Below are positions 24,253-35,058 of a DNA stretch of 64,000 nucleotides, piece by piece (within the stretch, counting starts at the first letter, position 1; each line of letters starts with the position of its first letter). Made by a program: the position numbers and the translations under genes. The notes under the pieces were generated by a model. The model searched no databases, had not been told where the DNA came from, and saw only the letters and a list, made by a program, of their open reading frames with translations. The stretch is from Tetracentron sinense (lineage: Eukaryota > Streptophyta > Magnoliopsida > Trochodendrales > Trochodendraceae): contig CM026557.1 in NCBI GenBank assembly GCA_015143295.1, positions 34,357,965 through 34,421,964 on the forward strand, given 5' to 3'.

Positions 24253-26754
24253 GCTACCTGATTATCCAACCCTGTTTGATATATGATGTCATACGAGTAT
24301 TCCATCAACTTAGATAACCATCGATGTTGAGCCGGTGAAGATGCCCGTTGCGAATCAATATATTTGATGCTTCGATGGTCTGTCCGAATTTGAAAGTGTT
24401 TGCCAACCAAATATGGTCTCCACTTAGTAACTGCAAAAGTGAGTGCCTCCATCTCTTTTTCATAGGTTGAGAGGCCCATGCTACGGTTAGGAAGAGCCTT
24501 GCTATTATATGCAATCGGTCGCTTTCCTTGCATCAAAACAGCTCCCATCGCCTGCTCGGATGCATCACATTCAATGATGAATGGTTGAGAAAAATCCGGT
24601 AATGCTAAAACGGGAGTTGATGCCATTGCTTTCTTAAGTGTTGCAAATGCATGTTTGGCTTCATCATTCCACTCGAACCCATCCTTCTTAAGTTAGGTTG
24701 TAAGTGGGCCACAAATATGCCCATAGCCCCGAACAAAATGACGATAGCATCTGGTGAGTCCCAAGAAACCACGCAATGCCTTAATTGTAGTCGGACGTGG
24801 CCAGTCAAGCATACATTGTACCTTTTGGGGATCAGCCGCTACACCATCTTTGGAGATAATGTGCCCCAAGTATTATACTTGGATAAGACCAAAAGAACAT
24901 TTTGAGCGCTTTACCAACAATTTGTTTTCCCTCAAAATCGAGAGAACTAGGTGAAACTATGACAAGTGAGCATCCCAAGATTTACCATATACAAGTATGT
25001 CATCGAAAAACACCAACACAAATTGACATAAGTACCTTTGAAATATTTCATTCATGATAACGAGAAACTCATAGTGGCCATCATGTGTTCAGAAGGCCCT
25101 CTTGGGAACATCCTCCTCTTGTACTCGAATCTGATGTGTAAAGTAGATAGAGCTGTGTAACTCATCCAACATCTCGTCGATAACTGGTATTGGGTCATTG
25201 TCCATCGGGGTGGCTGCATGGCACATGAAGAGTAAGGAATAGGATGCTCCAAACCGTAGGGCCTTGCAAGCATCAGCAGGTTTGATAATCTATGGTGGGC
25301 TGCAAGCTATTCCATTGAATGTGACTTCTTTTCCATCAGTTTTAAATTGCATCCAAAGATTGGTAAAATCCCAAAGAACTGGACCTAAGGTTCGCAACCA
25401 TTGTGCCCCGAGCCCCATATTGCAACCTCCAAATTCCAACAAATATATATCCGCAGTAAACTCAAATTGTTGAATCTTAAAAGTTAAACTTGGACACATA
25501 CCGTTGCTATGTAACACATCACCATTTGTGACTGTCACTCGCAAATCACTACCAAGCTTATTGGATAAGGTATCCCAATCGCTGAGCAAGTTTGGCATTA
25601 ATGAAGTTGTGAGTGCTATCCGTGTCGATCAACACAACTACTGGGTGTCTTTTGATCTGTCCATGGACTCGCATGGTCTGTGGAGCCGCTGATCCTGTGT
25701 GAGCATGGAAGGATATTTCAGGTTCTTCTTTACCCGGAGTAATTTCTTAATCGTTCTCTGTTGTCAAACCACCACCCTCAGTTTCTGAATCAGTCAACTC
25801 ATCTTCTGGCAATGTCACTCCTTCAATCAAAAAGAATTGTTAGGCTTTGCACTTGTGATTAGGGGAAAATCCTTCATCAAAGTTGTAACATAGGTCTCTT
25901 TCTCTATGCTCCTTCATTTCGGCAATCGTTAATTTCTTGAAATTTGGGTTGAGAGTTTTCGTGGCTGCCCCAACTGGAGGAATGCTAGGTGTCATTCCCA
26001 GATTTTGATTGATTCTAGTTGCTCATCGAGTTCGAATCAACTTTTCCTCCAACAACTTTGCCAAGGAGATAGCATGAAATTGATCCTGGGTTCCATGCTT
26101 TGCAAATCCAGTTGCACGTCATCACGAAGGCCACCGATAAAGAAACTTAAGAGATTTTCAGATGGTATATTTGTTAATTGGCAAGTTAACCTCTCAAACT
26201 CCATCTGGTATTCTCGTAGGGAGCCAATTTGCTTTAGATTTTTTAATGCGATTGAAAAATCGTCGTATTTGGTTGGACCAAACTAGATATAAGAGATTCG
26301 GTAAAGAGTCGCAATTGTACCCCATCTCCATAGTATTATTCTAGCCAGTAATACCATTGTCGGGCTTCCTTCTCCAAGTAGAAGGATGCAATTGTGACTC
26401 TTGTGCTAGTGGTATCCGATGAAATTTTAAGAATCGTTTTGCTTTGTTAATCCATGAGACCGGATCAGTCCCATCGAATCTTGGAAAATCTAGCTTGAGC
26501 GTAGGCATCCTTGCTGTTTGTGCATTGACATGGTGACTATGGACTTCGCTGTTTAGATTGTCATCGTGTACTGTATGCGATGCTGGATCATGCTGGAGTT
26601 GAGATACTGTTTCCTTTATTGCATCTAAATCCTCAAGCTTTGTCATGATGATATCTAACTTTGTTGTAATGTCGGACTGATCCATGGTTGTTACAACCTT
26701 CATTTGTTTCCGTCTGGGTGGCATTCACGACAGGATCAATGCTCTGATACCAAT

Positions 26755-27090
26755 TGAAACAGTCTAAAACTGTTTTAAGCCTGTAATAGTGTTGCAAGAG
26801 ACATTAAAAGAGAATTAATGAGAGTATAATCTCATCAAAGGGAGATTAGACCTTAGAACTCAATGGAGAGAGTTCTCACCTCCTACTTTGGTTAGAATAA
26901 ACCAGTAATTCTTCATTGTCATTGAAAGGATTACATTCCTCAATAAATACCATACTTTCCTACCTTGCTCACATGGCAAGACACCCAAGACTCCTACTAA
27001 ATCAAGTAACTATTAAAATTAGAGACCCATACTAAATCAAGAACGGCTTAAAATAGACCCCTACTAAAAAATGACCTGCGTGGGTAATAT
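26755..27090 (-). repeat. 5' LTR of the Gypsy relic (outer edge uncertain)
   Basis: On the minus strand the LTR ends ...CTGTTTCA just before ATTGGTATCAGAGC, the primer-binding site. The outer edge cannot be fixed because no second LTR survives; about 330 bp is a guess. Confidence 0.5.
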
Positions 27091-27456
27091 CCCATTCAAA
27101 CTAGAATCCTATTACTAGATGCAATATATAGGTGAGTAATTATCTCATGCAACCTCATGTAGATCTGGTCCATCCACACAAGCATAATGGAGTTGTTACA
27201 GTTGTATAGTCTTAGTAGCCATTTTTTCGCTATTTGATGAAGGGTCATCTTGCATTTTTTTTTAACATACTTGAGGGAATAGCACCTACCACTCAATGCT
27301 AATATTGGGCGATTTTTGCAGTAAGGGCTGTCGGAGGACAGTACCAACGCATGGACCATTCTGATTGGTAAGTGAGTTTTGCAGGATGGGTATGATCCTA
27401 ATTCCTATCCATTAGATGATTTCTACTGTCAGAAACAATCAATCAAAGGATCAGAA
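27091..27456. other. Unassigned intergenic sequence
   Basis: It may contain the rest of the Gypsy 5' LTR. I recognise no gene. Confidence 0.35.
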
Positions 27457-27465
27457 GCCAGACTT

Positions 27466-27797
27466 GAGATGGAATCACAGCCAATCGTGATTGAATCTAG
27501 GGAGAGTTCAATCGCACCCACAGGTTAACACGTTTCTCTTTTAACCCCTATTAACCATGGTTAAGATTCACAAACACTTAGAGTTCAAAAATCTAACCTT
27601 GGTTTTAGAAATTATTTTTTAAAAAAGGGTTAAATTCTTAAAAATATTTTTTTTGAAAACCGAGGTTAGATCGTTGAATAGTAAGGGTTAATGAATCTTA
27701 ACCACGGTTAATAGAGGTTAAAAAGGACACATGTTGACATTTGGATGCGATTGAACTCTCCCCGAATTGATATTGCGATTGGTTGTGATTCGATCTC
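27466..27797. mobile_element. Mutator-type MITE, copy 1
   Basis: The inverted ends GAGATGGAATCACAGCCAAT and, on the opposite strand, GAGATCGAATCACAACCAAT are nearly identical and continue through GAGAGTTCAATCGCA. A perfect 9-bp direct repeat GCCAGACTT flanks it (27457-27465 and 27798-27806), the duplication size of Mutator-like elements. The interior holds mirrored GGTTAAGATTCA / TGAATCTTAACC arms, so the whole element can fold back. It is related to 32978-33929. Confidence 0.85.
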
Positions 27798-27806
27798 GCC
27801 AGACTT

Positions 27807-29130
27807 AGGTTCATGTATCCTCTCCACTTAGGGATGCAGAGGTATCAGCCTATTCTATAGTATAGATACCATCTGATTGAGTGACTTTCTCTGGACAATT
27901 TCTTCCTCGCATGGTTTGCCTTTCAATAAATGGCCGTCCCCATTCAAAGGGCTTGCCTGCCTAGGTTTTGAGTCTTTTAATTAAGCATATAAGATTTGGT
28001 TAATAAGTCATTATAGTTAAAAAGTTTTTATGAATGAAATGACATTTTATGTGATATATCAACTTGTGTCTCTCCAAGTTTATTTGCTTAGTTTTTAATT
28101 AGTCTTTTTCGAGTCTATCATAAGTCCGGCCATGACTCGATCGGTCCTGAGGCCTTGTATGCTTCCTTACAACTTCATCAGCTTTGTGCTCTGGGGATCT
28201 GTCCTAGCCTCAGACTATTAAGGGACTATCACCTTGAATTGGCCACTTTCATGGTGCCTAGGATTTGACCTCGAGGTCTTGGTCATCCGAGGCTTCGGTA
28301 GCAGGGACAGCTACCCAAATACCTGGGATCCGTCCATGCCATAACACTAGTAAGCAATTACCACCTTGAATTGGCCATATCCGATTATCAGTGTGTCCCT
28401 GGGATCTGTTTTCATCTTGGAGCCTTAGGGTGTCTTCGTTTGGCAAGAAAGTGAGGTAAAAGAAAGAAAAGTATGTTTTCTTGCACTTTTCTTGTGTATG
28501 GTTTGTAAGAAACACACTTTCATTTTCTTTCACTTTTTGACACTTTTTCAATTGTGACAAATTTTCTCCCAAAAACTTCATCCATCTTTTGATGGTTATT
28601 TTGTAAGAAAATTTAAATTTCTTTTCTTTTCTTTTACTTTCTTTTCTTTTCTTTTCTTTTCTTTCACCCACTTTCTCGCCAACCGAACGCACCCTAGATG
28701 ATTGGAATTCATGATTTCCAGCAGCTACATGTGATTCTTGGCATCCGTCCTCATCATTCCTTCCCCCAACTACAACTATATGCAGCGCTTGCTATCCATC
28801 CTCGTTGTCACTCAAAAATTACCTCTGAATGTGGTCAACTACAAGGAGAACACCAACAAGTAATCTCTACGGAGGGATCACCACCCCTGAATGGTCAGCT
28901 AATCACCAAGGTCGGCTACCGAAGAATGGTGTCGACCTGAATATGTCTACTTTTTAAGGAAATGCCATTGTGAAATCGTGTCGTTCCCACCGAGGGGCTG
29001 TCACCCTGAAATGGTTAGATTATAAGGCGTTCACCATTCTAAGATGTTCAATTCACCCAGGGGCCTGAGGAACGAATTGAGAGTGGCAAGCAAGACAATT
29101 GCTTTCAGTACTCTCTTCGTCTCCCATCAG
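27807..29130. repeat. Degenerate tandem-like array, split by a MITE
   Basis: From about 28190 a phrase like GGGATCTGTCCT ... CACCTTGAATTGGCCA recurs at loose spacing, with weaker versions such as CACCCTGAAATGG near 29010. The copies are too diverged to set a period. The section 27807-28190 shows nothing recognisable. Confidence 0.35.
28428..28694. mobile_element. PIF/Harbinger-like MITE
   Basis: It begins GGGTGTCTTCGTTTGGCAAG and, on the opposite strand, GGGTGCGTTCGGTTGGCGAG, continuing with AAAGTG on both. The interior is a T/C-rich TTTTCTTTTC run on the right. The flanks give TTA and TAG, a weak 3-bp duplication. The ends resemble those of the 33093-33685 element, so a common superfamily is likely. 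Confidence 0.65.
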
Positions 29131-29226
29131 GGGGCTACATGTATATGGTTAGCAAGGAGTGCTGCTAGCTTCATACGCAGATTTCCAAACTCTTCTCATT
29201 GTGGGTGCTACATCTGTCCTTGATAT

Positions 29227-31788
29227 CAGGGGCAGAGCCAGAATTTTCTTGTCGGGGGAGTAAGTGATGGTTGACTCATAACATTAGTCATTAGTATGAT
29301 TGCATGTTTGAATTTTTACATGTAATGGATACCAACATAAGTACGATTCAAGGGTATATAGTACCTGGCTACATAAGTTGATTTCATCTCAAGGGTATTC
29401 ATGCTTGGCTAAATAATTTGTTTCAAGGATGCTAGTATTTGGCTGTATAAGTTAAGTTCTTTAAAGGGTACTCATCATCTGGCTGAATAAGTAAGTTTTC
29501 GAGTGTGTCGTTTGAGTTATTTTAAGTTATCTCACAAAAGTATGCAAGTGAATAAGATAAGATATTCATAAGCTAAGTAAAATGATTATGCTCACATGTT
29601 TCCTCACTCTGATTCAAGTATGCATGTTATGAGATGATGTCATGATAAGTATGTACGTTTATGATATTGTTAACTAGGACTTTATATCCACTGAGCGTTT
29701 CGTTGTTCAACCGATGGGTTTATGTCGGCAGGCTTAGGGCCCCAGTTTACAACTGAACTCTAGGTGGAAGAGGAATAAGTAGAGGACTCGGAATTTGATT
29801 TCTAGGAAGAGGAGAATCACTTAGATCGATATCTGTATTATGTACTATTGATTCAGTTATTATCTGAATTTGATTTAAGGGTTTTAATAGGATTTTATTA
29901 TGGATGATGTTTAGATTTAAATTGTTGATTGTGGGAATAATGATGGATGATTTAGATTATTAAGGCTCAGTTAAATTTTGATTTTAAGATTAAGGATTAT
30001 TATTAAGAACAATTTTCAGGTTCATATTGTAGTATGTCTTGTATGTTTTTATGATAAGTTTAAGATAAGTAGTGTCATGGGCCAAAGTTCTATTTTAACT
30101 AATATGAGATTTTGGGAGCGTGACATTAGTAATTGATGATAAATTTGTGGGGAACGATTTGGTGGGTATGAAAAATTATAGGTTTAAGGGGTTCTGCTTG
30201 ATAAAGTAGGCATTTTCCGTCGCTTGAAAACACACTACTATCAAATCTTTAAATGTAATCCGAGACCTACAAAATATGATATGTATAGGGCTTGTGTTAG
30301 ATGTTGAATCCTCACTCATAAACTATGGGGTTAGTATAAAGAAGAAACCAGAAAGAAGATGAAATTGTAAAACGATGGAAGGATGAGAATGATGAAAAAT
30401 GAGTTTTTTTAAAAAAACAATTTTTTGGGAGAACTATTATTAAGACCTACTAATAAAAAAACATGAAATAAAATGACATACTATTAATTAATGAAAGACA
30501 ATAAAGCATAAAAAAAGATAACATTAATTCATTAAAAAGAGTCACTTACAAAGTTGAATTGAATCTCCTTACTACAGCCAAGAAAAATTCAGCAATCTAG
30601 AAATTCTCACTAAACGTAGTTACAAGTATTTTGAGGGAGGTTTCTGAGAAGTTGTTGAAAAAAGAAGAGGTTGAGAGGCTTAGACAGAAAAGAGGTTGAA
30701 AAAAGAAGGGGTTGAGAAATGAGAGAGAGATGAGAAGAGAAGTTAAGGGGGAGAGAACTATGGTAAGGGAGAGATAGGGGTGAGTATTTATAGAGGGTGG
30801 TTAGGATTTTATAAAGATTAGAGATAGAAAAGTGGGCTAGGGTATTTAGAAAGAGATAGGTGGCTAGGATTAGGGTTTGGTGATAGAGAAGTGATCGATG
30901 GTTAGAATTTTGTAGAGAAAGAGATTAAAGTTTTAATACAATGGAGAATTTAGGAAGAGCTAAATGGGGAAAGAAAATATGGGAACATATTGTGCAATTA
31001 GAGTTACCATATGAGAGAGTGAAAGTAGGGATTTGAAATGGATGGTTAGGATAGAAGAAGAATGAATGACTAAAATTAATTAGAGAGGAAATTGGTTAGA
31101 GTTTTAAAAAAATAAAATTACAAAGCAAACAAAAAGAAACAAATGGTCTTAAACCCTAGCCTCTAACATGATCTCCCCCGAACTTTGTCAATTAAGCTTG
31201 CTTCTTTCTTTGTTTTGTATAAAATATTTATTAATTGAGTCAATTTCTCTTAGAAATGTATTCGTTGTTTCATTGGCCTTCTTCAGTCACTAGCTCATCT
31301 CATGCTTGGCTCGTCTTTGATGGTTGCTTTTAGCTTCCTGGTTTCTGAAATTCTTCTAATTTGGAGTTCTGGAACATTAAAACGCATAATGAGAGTTCAT
31401 AAAAACAATTTGAATTTAGGCTTTCAGAAACATGTAAAATTCATGCAAATGTACAAGTTTTTTTTATCAAAATGTGTGTGCTATGCAATTGAGGGAATCC
31501 TTACATAGAACAATTTATAAAATTGAAAGTTTGCTTATTAGAGTTTAACAATGTCTCAAAAGATAATAGTGAAAATAAATACTTTTAAGCGAATATCACT
31601 GCCCTATAATATTTTTTGAGAAACAAGTTTATGGGCCATTTCATCAGTACGTTTTGTACATATAATACGCCCCTTTGCCCTAGTTATACTTTGTTATAAA
31701 TAATTAAATAACATAGTATAAAAGATAAATTTTTAGAAGTTCAAGGATGCAGCTGCCCCCTTGCCTCATGGCTATGCCTCCACCTCTA
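29227..31788. mobile_element. 2.56 kb hAT-like element, non-coding
   Basis: The left end CAGGGGCAGAGCCAGAATTT and the right end, read on the other strand, TAGAGGTGGAGGCATAGCCA, are diverged copies of the GGGCGGAGCCA-type end common in plant hAT elements. Flanking 8-mers CTTGATAT and CTTGCTAC match at 6 of 8. No transposase frame is visible. A probable solo LTR at 29297-30126 enlarges it. Confidence 0.5.
29297..30126. mobile_element. Probable solo LTR (Gypsy-like) nested in the hAT-like element
   Basis: It starts TGATTGCATG and ends TTTTGGGAGCGTGACAT, an end typical of some Gypsy LTRs. TAGTA lies directly on both sides (29292-29296 and 30127-30131). No internal domain is attached. Confidence 0.45.
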
Positions 31789-31796
31789 CTTGCTAC

Positions 31797-32337
31797 CCTA
31801 TTAAGAAAAAAGAAGAATAATAGTAATTCAAATGAGGTTTTTCTAAAGATACTATGAAAAAGTAGCAACATATGTCATACATGTATGGAGCTAGCATAGA
31901 TAAAGATAATGTCTTTATATTTCTATTCATCCACTATAGAGCCCCCAAACCCTAACCCAGCTAGCGCGCCTTTCTCCATCCCCAACACAACAGAGTTATC
32001 TCGTAGGGTTAAGTTAAAAAAATTGTGTTACAGTTTTAGAAACTGTTGATATGGCAGGGATCGCCAGTGGGGTAATTGTTGGGGATTCGTAAGTATTAGT
32101 TTTTAAAAACTTGGACTGACCAAGCCGGTGGAACCAGTTGACCCGACACTCGAACCTCCCACTAGTCTAGTTCAAACCTTTTATGGATCAAACATGTAAC
32201 TGCTTGACCTGGCATTAGTCGTGTGACCCTTAAGGTTTTCTTTAAGAATTAGTCTTCGAGTACTCCCAAATCCAAACCGTTTAACTCAATTATTAAACGA
32301 TTAGGATTATGGTTTAGAGATGATGTACCATTAGAAA
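31797..32337. other. Unassigned intergenic sequence
   Basis: No gene seen. It contains a short GGTGGAACCAGTTGACCCG stretch of repeat-like character near 32125. Confidence 0.3.
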
Positions 32338-32745
32338 AGACAAAATAAGTCAAAACAAATCTTGGCCCATAGTGGTTAGCTATAAACAATTAGAATTAGG
32401 GAGTATATTTGGGAGTACACTGTCTTACCATATCTAAAATGGCTTCAAGCATCCAGTATGTATTTCTCCCTCCGCTAATCGAAGAAGTCGTCTGGTTTAA
32501 AGACAAAATAAGTCAAGATAAATCCTAGCCCATAGTGGTTAGCTATAAGCGGTTAGAATCAGGGAGTATATTTGGGAGTATGCTGTCACTGTCTTACCGT
32601 GTCTAAAATGGCTTTGAGCATCTGATATCTATTTCTCTATCTGCTAATCGAAGCCCTCTGGTTTAAAGACAAAATAAGCCAAGACAAATCCTAGTCATAG
32701 TGGTTAGTTATATACGATTAGAATCAAGGAGTATATTTGGGAGTA
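32338..32745. repeat. Tandem repeat, about 165-bp unit, 2.4 copies
   Basis: Units start with AGACAAAATAAG at 32338, 32501 and 32667, giving periods of 163 and 166 bp. Each carries CATAGTGGTTAG and GGAGTATATTTGGGAGTA. Copies differ at a few percent to about ten percent of sites by eye. Confidence 0.85.
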
Positions 32746-33092
32746 CCCCTAGACTAACTTTCTTTAAACCATCTTAATTACAGGAAATACTAAATATTAT
32801 TCTTTCAAAAGTTATATAGCCTCAAATGTAAGCCCAGATTAGGCTTATAAACTCTAGATTGAAAATACCATAATAAAATTAACCTTAATAATTAATGTAA
32901 AAATAAAAAACTAGGAGTTTAGAACAAAATATATATACACAATAAACTGAAAGACAGTGAAGGAGGGAGTTCATAATGAGATTGAATTAGAGCCAATTGC
33001 GACTGAATTCGAGGAGAGTTCAATCGCACCCATAAGTCAACGCATGTCCCTGCTAACCCTTATTAATTGTGGTTAAGATTCACTAACCTTTA

Positions 33093-33685
33093 CTCTATGT
33101 TTGGTTGCCTAGAAAATAAGTAAAAGCAAGGAAAAGAAAATAAAATTGGACAAACGTCAATACGAATAAAAAGTCATGATCTCCGATCTCAACCATCCAA
33201 TTAGGGATCGGAAGTAAGTCCGCAATTCCAATGGTTGTGATCATTAGGTTGCATTGATCTTTTTTTCCCATGGGTCAGATAATATGGTGCTTATCGAGTC
33301 GCACAGAAATTAAGTATGGTCAGTTCCTCATCCTCTGATGCCAATTTGCGAATGGGAATGAGTCTTGGGACTGCTGTGCAGTCAAATCAAAGCGTAAGAC
33401 ATATTGATCCACTTGCACAACACGATAGCTCAGTCCTTTTAACAATAAAAACAGCTCCTCTTTCTCTCTCTCTAGAATGATTGGCAATGGATTAAGTTGA
33501 ATTGGCTTCGGGTCCCCAATAGGGTTAGCCTCTACCAGAGCCCAACCCGCTTGCATAACCCCTGTAAAATAAATAACATTAATTATTTTTTAAACTTTAT
33601 AATCAAAATTATATTAAAAATCCAAAATTTTCTTTTCTTTTCTTTTCCATGTTTTAATCTATTTTCTCGGCAACCAAAAATAGCA
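33093..33685. mobile_element. PIF/Harbinger-like element carrying foreign exon-like sequence
   Basis: Inverted ends CTCTATGTTTGGTTGCCTAG and, on the other strand, TGCTATTTTTGGTTGCCGAG agree closely. A TTA trinucleotide sits at both edges (33090-33092 and 33686-33688), as PIF/Harbinger insertions produce. Comparison with the empty copy at 27466-27797 supports the edges. It contains the minus-strand reading frame at 33320-33560. Confidence 0.65.
33320..33560 (-). pseudogene. Possible captured gene fragment, unrecognised
   Basis: A clean 78-codon minus-strand frame follows a good acceptor-like TATTTTACAG (just above 33560). The protein (with DPKPIQLNPLPIILEREKEE and KGLSYRVVQVDQYVLRFDL) has amphipathic, gene-like composition, unlike the AT-rich MITE around it. 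I do not recognise the family. The likeliest explanation is an exon acquired by the surrounding PIF-like element; a chance open frame is the alternative. Confidence 0.35.
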
Positions 33686-33938
33686 TTAAGTTTCAACAAT
33701 TTACCCTTAGTTTTAAAAAAATGTATAAAAAAATTATTAGCCCTCAGGGTTAAAAGTTCTTAACTAGAGTTAAATATATTTTACTTTTTTTTCCTAAAAC
33801 CAAGATTAGATTATTGAACTCTAAGGGTTAGTGAATCTTAATAATAGAGGTTAATAAGGACACATGTAGACGTGTGAGTGCAATTAAACTCTCCTTGAAT
33901 TCAATCATGATTGGCTATGATTCGAACTTATTCATAAT

Positions 33939-34860
33939 TACTTAGCATTGTTTTTGAAAAAATATTATTATTTATATTTCTATTAATTACATTAATGACA
34001 TCACTTAATAAAACTAGATTGACCCAACGGTCTGACCGGGCTGGACCAACCCGCCCCCTTATCTAGGTTAGTGACCAGTCCGTTTTTCAAAGGAAAATAG
34101 TTAAGTACCCGTGGTTTCCATTTTGTAACGGAATGACCGGTCCTCATTGGTCCACACCCCAATTTAAATATTGAATAATGTGGTTAAGATTCACTTGCTC
34201 CTAGGGTTAAGCAATCCAACCATGACTTTTCAAAAAAAATAAATTAATAATTTATTTATGCTTAACAAGGATTAAAGGAGTGTTAAAAGGGACACGAGGA
34301 CAGGGTTAAGATAAGAAATGGACCCATGGGTCCGGTAATCACTGTTTTTTTCAAAACATTTGTAAGTGATATAAAAGAGAAATGCTAGCCTCACACCTAA
34401 ACTTTCAAACTCTCAAATATGATTGGGACTTATGCCACTACTTTTTCTTTAAACCTGTAAAACTGGTTGAGAGTCTAAAGACTCTAAACCATTAACTTTG
34501 AAAGAAATGTTGATTTCTTAAGGGAAATAGTCAACATACCCATGAATTCCATTTCCAAAACTCTTAGGTTTGGAAATAGAATTCATGGGTAAAATGTGAG
34601 AAAGGGACGTCTGGGATCCAATCCTAGGTGATGAGTCACAACTTACAAGAGCTCTATTCTCTAATGCGTTAACCATCTAATCATTAACTGTAGTTAACTG
34701 ATACTCTAAGCAAAAAATAAAATAAAATAAATATGTGAGAGTACAATGAGTCTTTTTTTTTTTTTTTTTAAATATGCCTTGGGCTAGCAATCAGATTAAA
34801 AAGTTCAAAAGAATGAAAAAACAAAGAAGTAAAGATACGTTAGTAAACGACAATACAACC
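33939..34860. other. Intergenic sequence upstream of the PATRONUS-type gene
   Basis: AT-rich, with a degenerate copy of the dispersed GGTTAAGATTCACT repeat near 34181 and a short inverted duplication around 34535-34595 (CATGAATTCCATTTCCAAA and its mirror). No coding region is supported. Confidence 0.35.
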
Positions 34861-34865
34861 GTGAT

Positions 34866-34907
34866 AACGGCGAAAGCAATTTCTAAGTACCGTTGTCTCT
34901 TTATAAG
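34866..34907 (+). promoter_or_regulatory. Core promoter of the PATRONUS-type gene with two MSA-core motifs
   Basis: AACGG occurs at 34866-34870 and, on the opposite strand, at 34890-34894 (CCGTT). These are just upstream of a TATA-like TTTATAAGC at 34899-34907. AACGG is the core of the mitosis-specific activator element bound by three-repeat MYB proteins, which would fit a gene needed in mitosis. The motif is short and could occur by chance. Confidence 0.4.
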
Positions 34908-34934
34908 CACCGCGCCAGTTGAAATTTCAAAACC

Positions 34935-35058
34935 CCAAACCCATTTCTCTCTCTACGACCAATCTGAATCTCTCTCACTCTCTCAGCAATCGATCGATCG
35001 ATCTGTGCTGAAGCTCATTCAACACAAAGAAGGGCTTGAATCTGAATTCACAGAGCAG
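34935..35058 (+). other. Non-coding first exon of the PATRONUS-type gene
   Basis: Downstream of the TATA-like box is a CT-rich leader (CTCTCACTCTCTCAGCAATC) ending in a strong donor GAGCAG|GTAAGTGAG at 35058/35059. The next acceptor upstream of the ATG is TTTCCAG at 36975. The transcript start is approximate. Confidence 0.5.

Larger units (their letters stand above)
21965..26754 (-). pseudogene. Ty3/Gypsy gag-pol relic, 3' truncated, with two nested insertions
   Basis: Going down the minus strand from a tRNA-Met PBS (GCTCTGATACCAATT on the + strand, 26741-26755) there is gag (26724-26341), protease (about 25598-25290), and RT with FFDDILVY (about 25010). RNase H follows (24626-24240, with YNSKALPNRSM and RTDHRSIKYI), then an integrase zinc-finger side with YHDSAE and HAGNLKTIKRLRRNFWWK, then the core with [14 protein letters not shown] (about 22100). 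Integrase breaks off near 21965 and no 3' LTR follows. A solo LTR (22619-23811) and a LINE tail (24055-24252) interrupt it. Stops and frameshifts make it dead. Confidence 0.85.
32978..33929. mobile_element. Mutator-type MITE, copy 2, split by a PIF-like element
   Basis: It has the same internal arms as 27466-27797 (GGAGAGTTCAATCGCACCCA on the left, mirrored on the right). Flanking 9-mers GTTCATAAT and ATTCATAAT match at 8 of 9. Removing the 593-bp insertion leaves about 360 bp, close to copy 1. Confidence 0.75.

Noticed and set aside
23964-24626. 220-codon minus-strand ORF as an intact gene
   Set aside because: It is Gypsy RNase H fused through an inserted LINE tail; the fusion is an insertion artefact.
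34990-35003. CGATCGATCGAT run as a regulatory site
   Set aside because: It is a short simple-sequence run in a 5' leader, without support for function.
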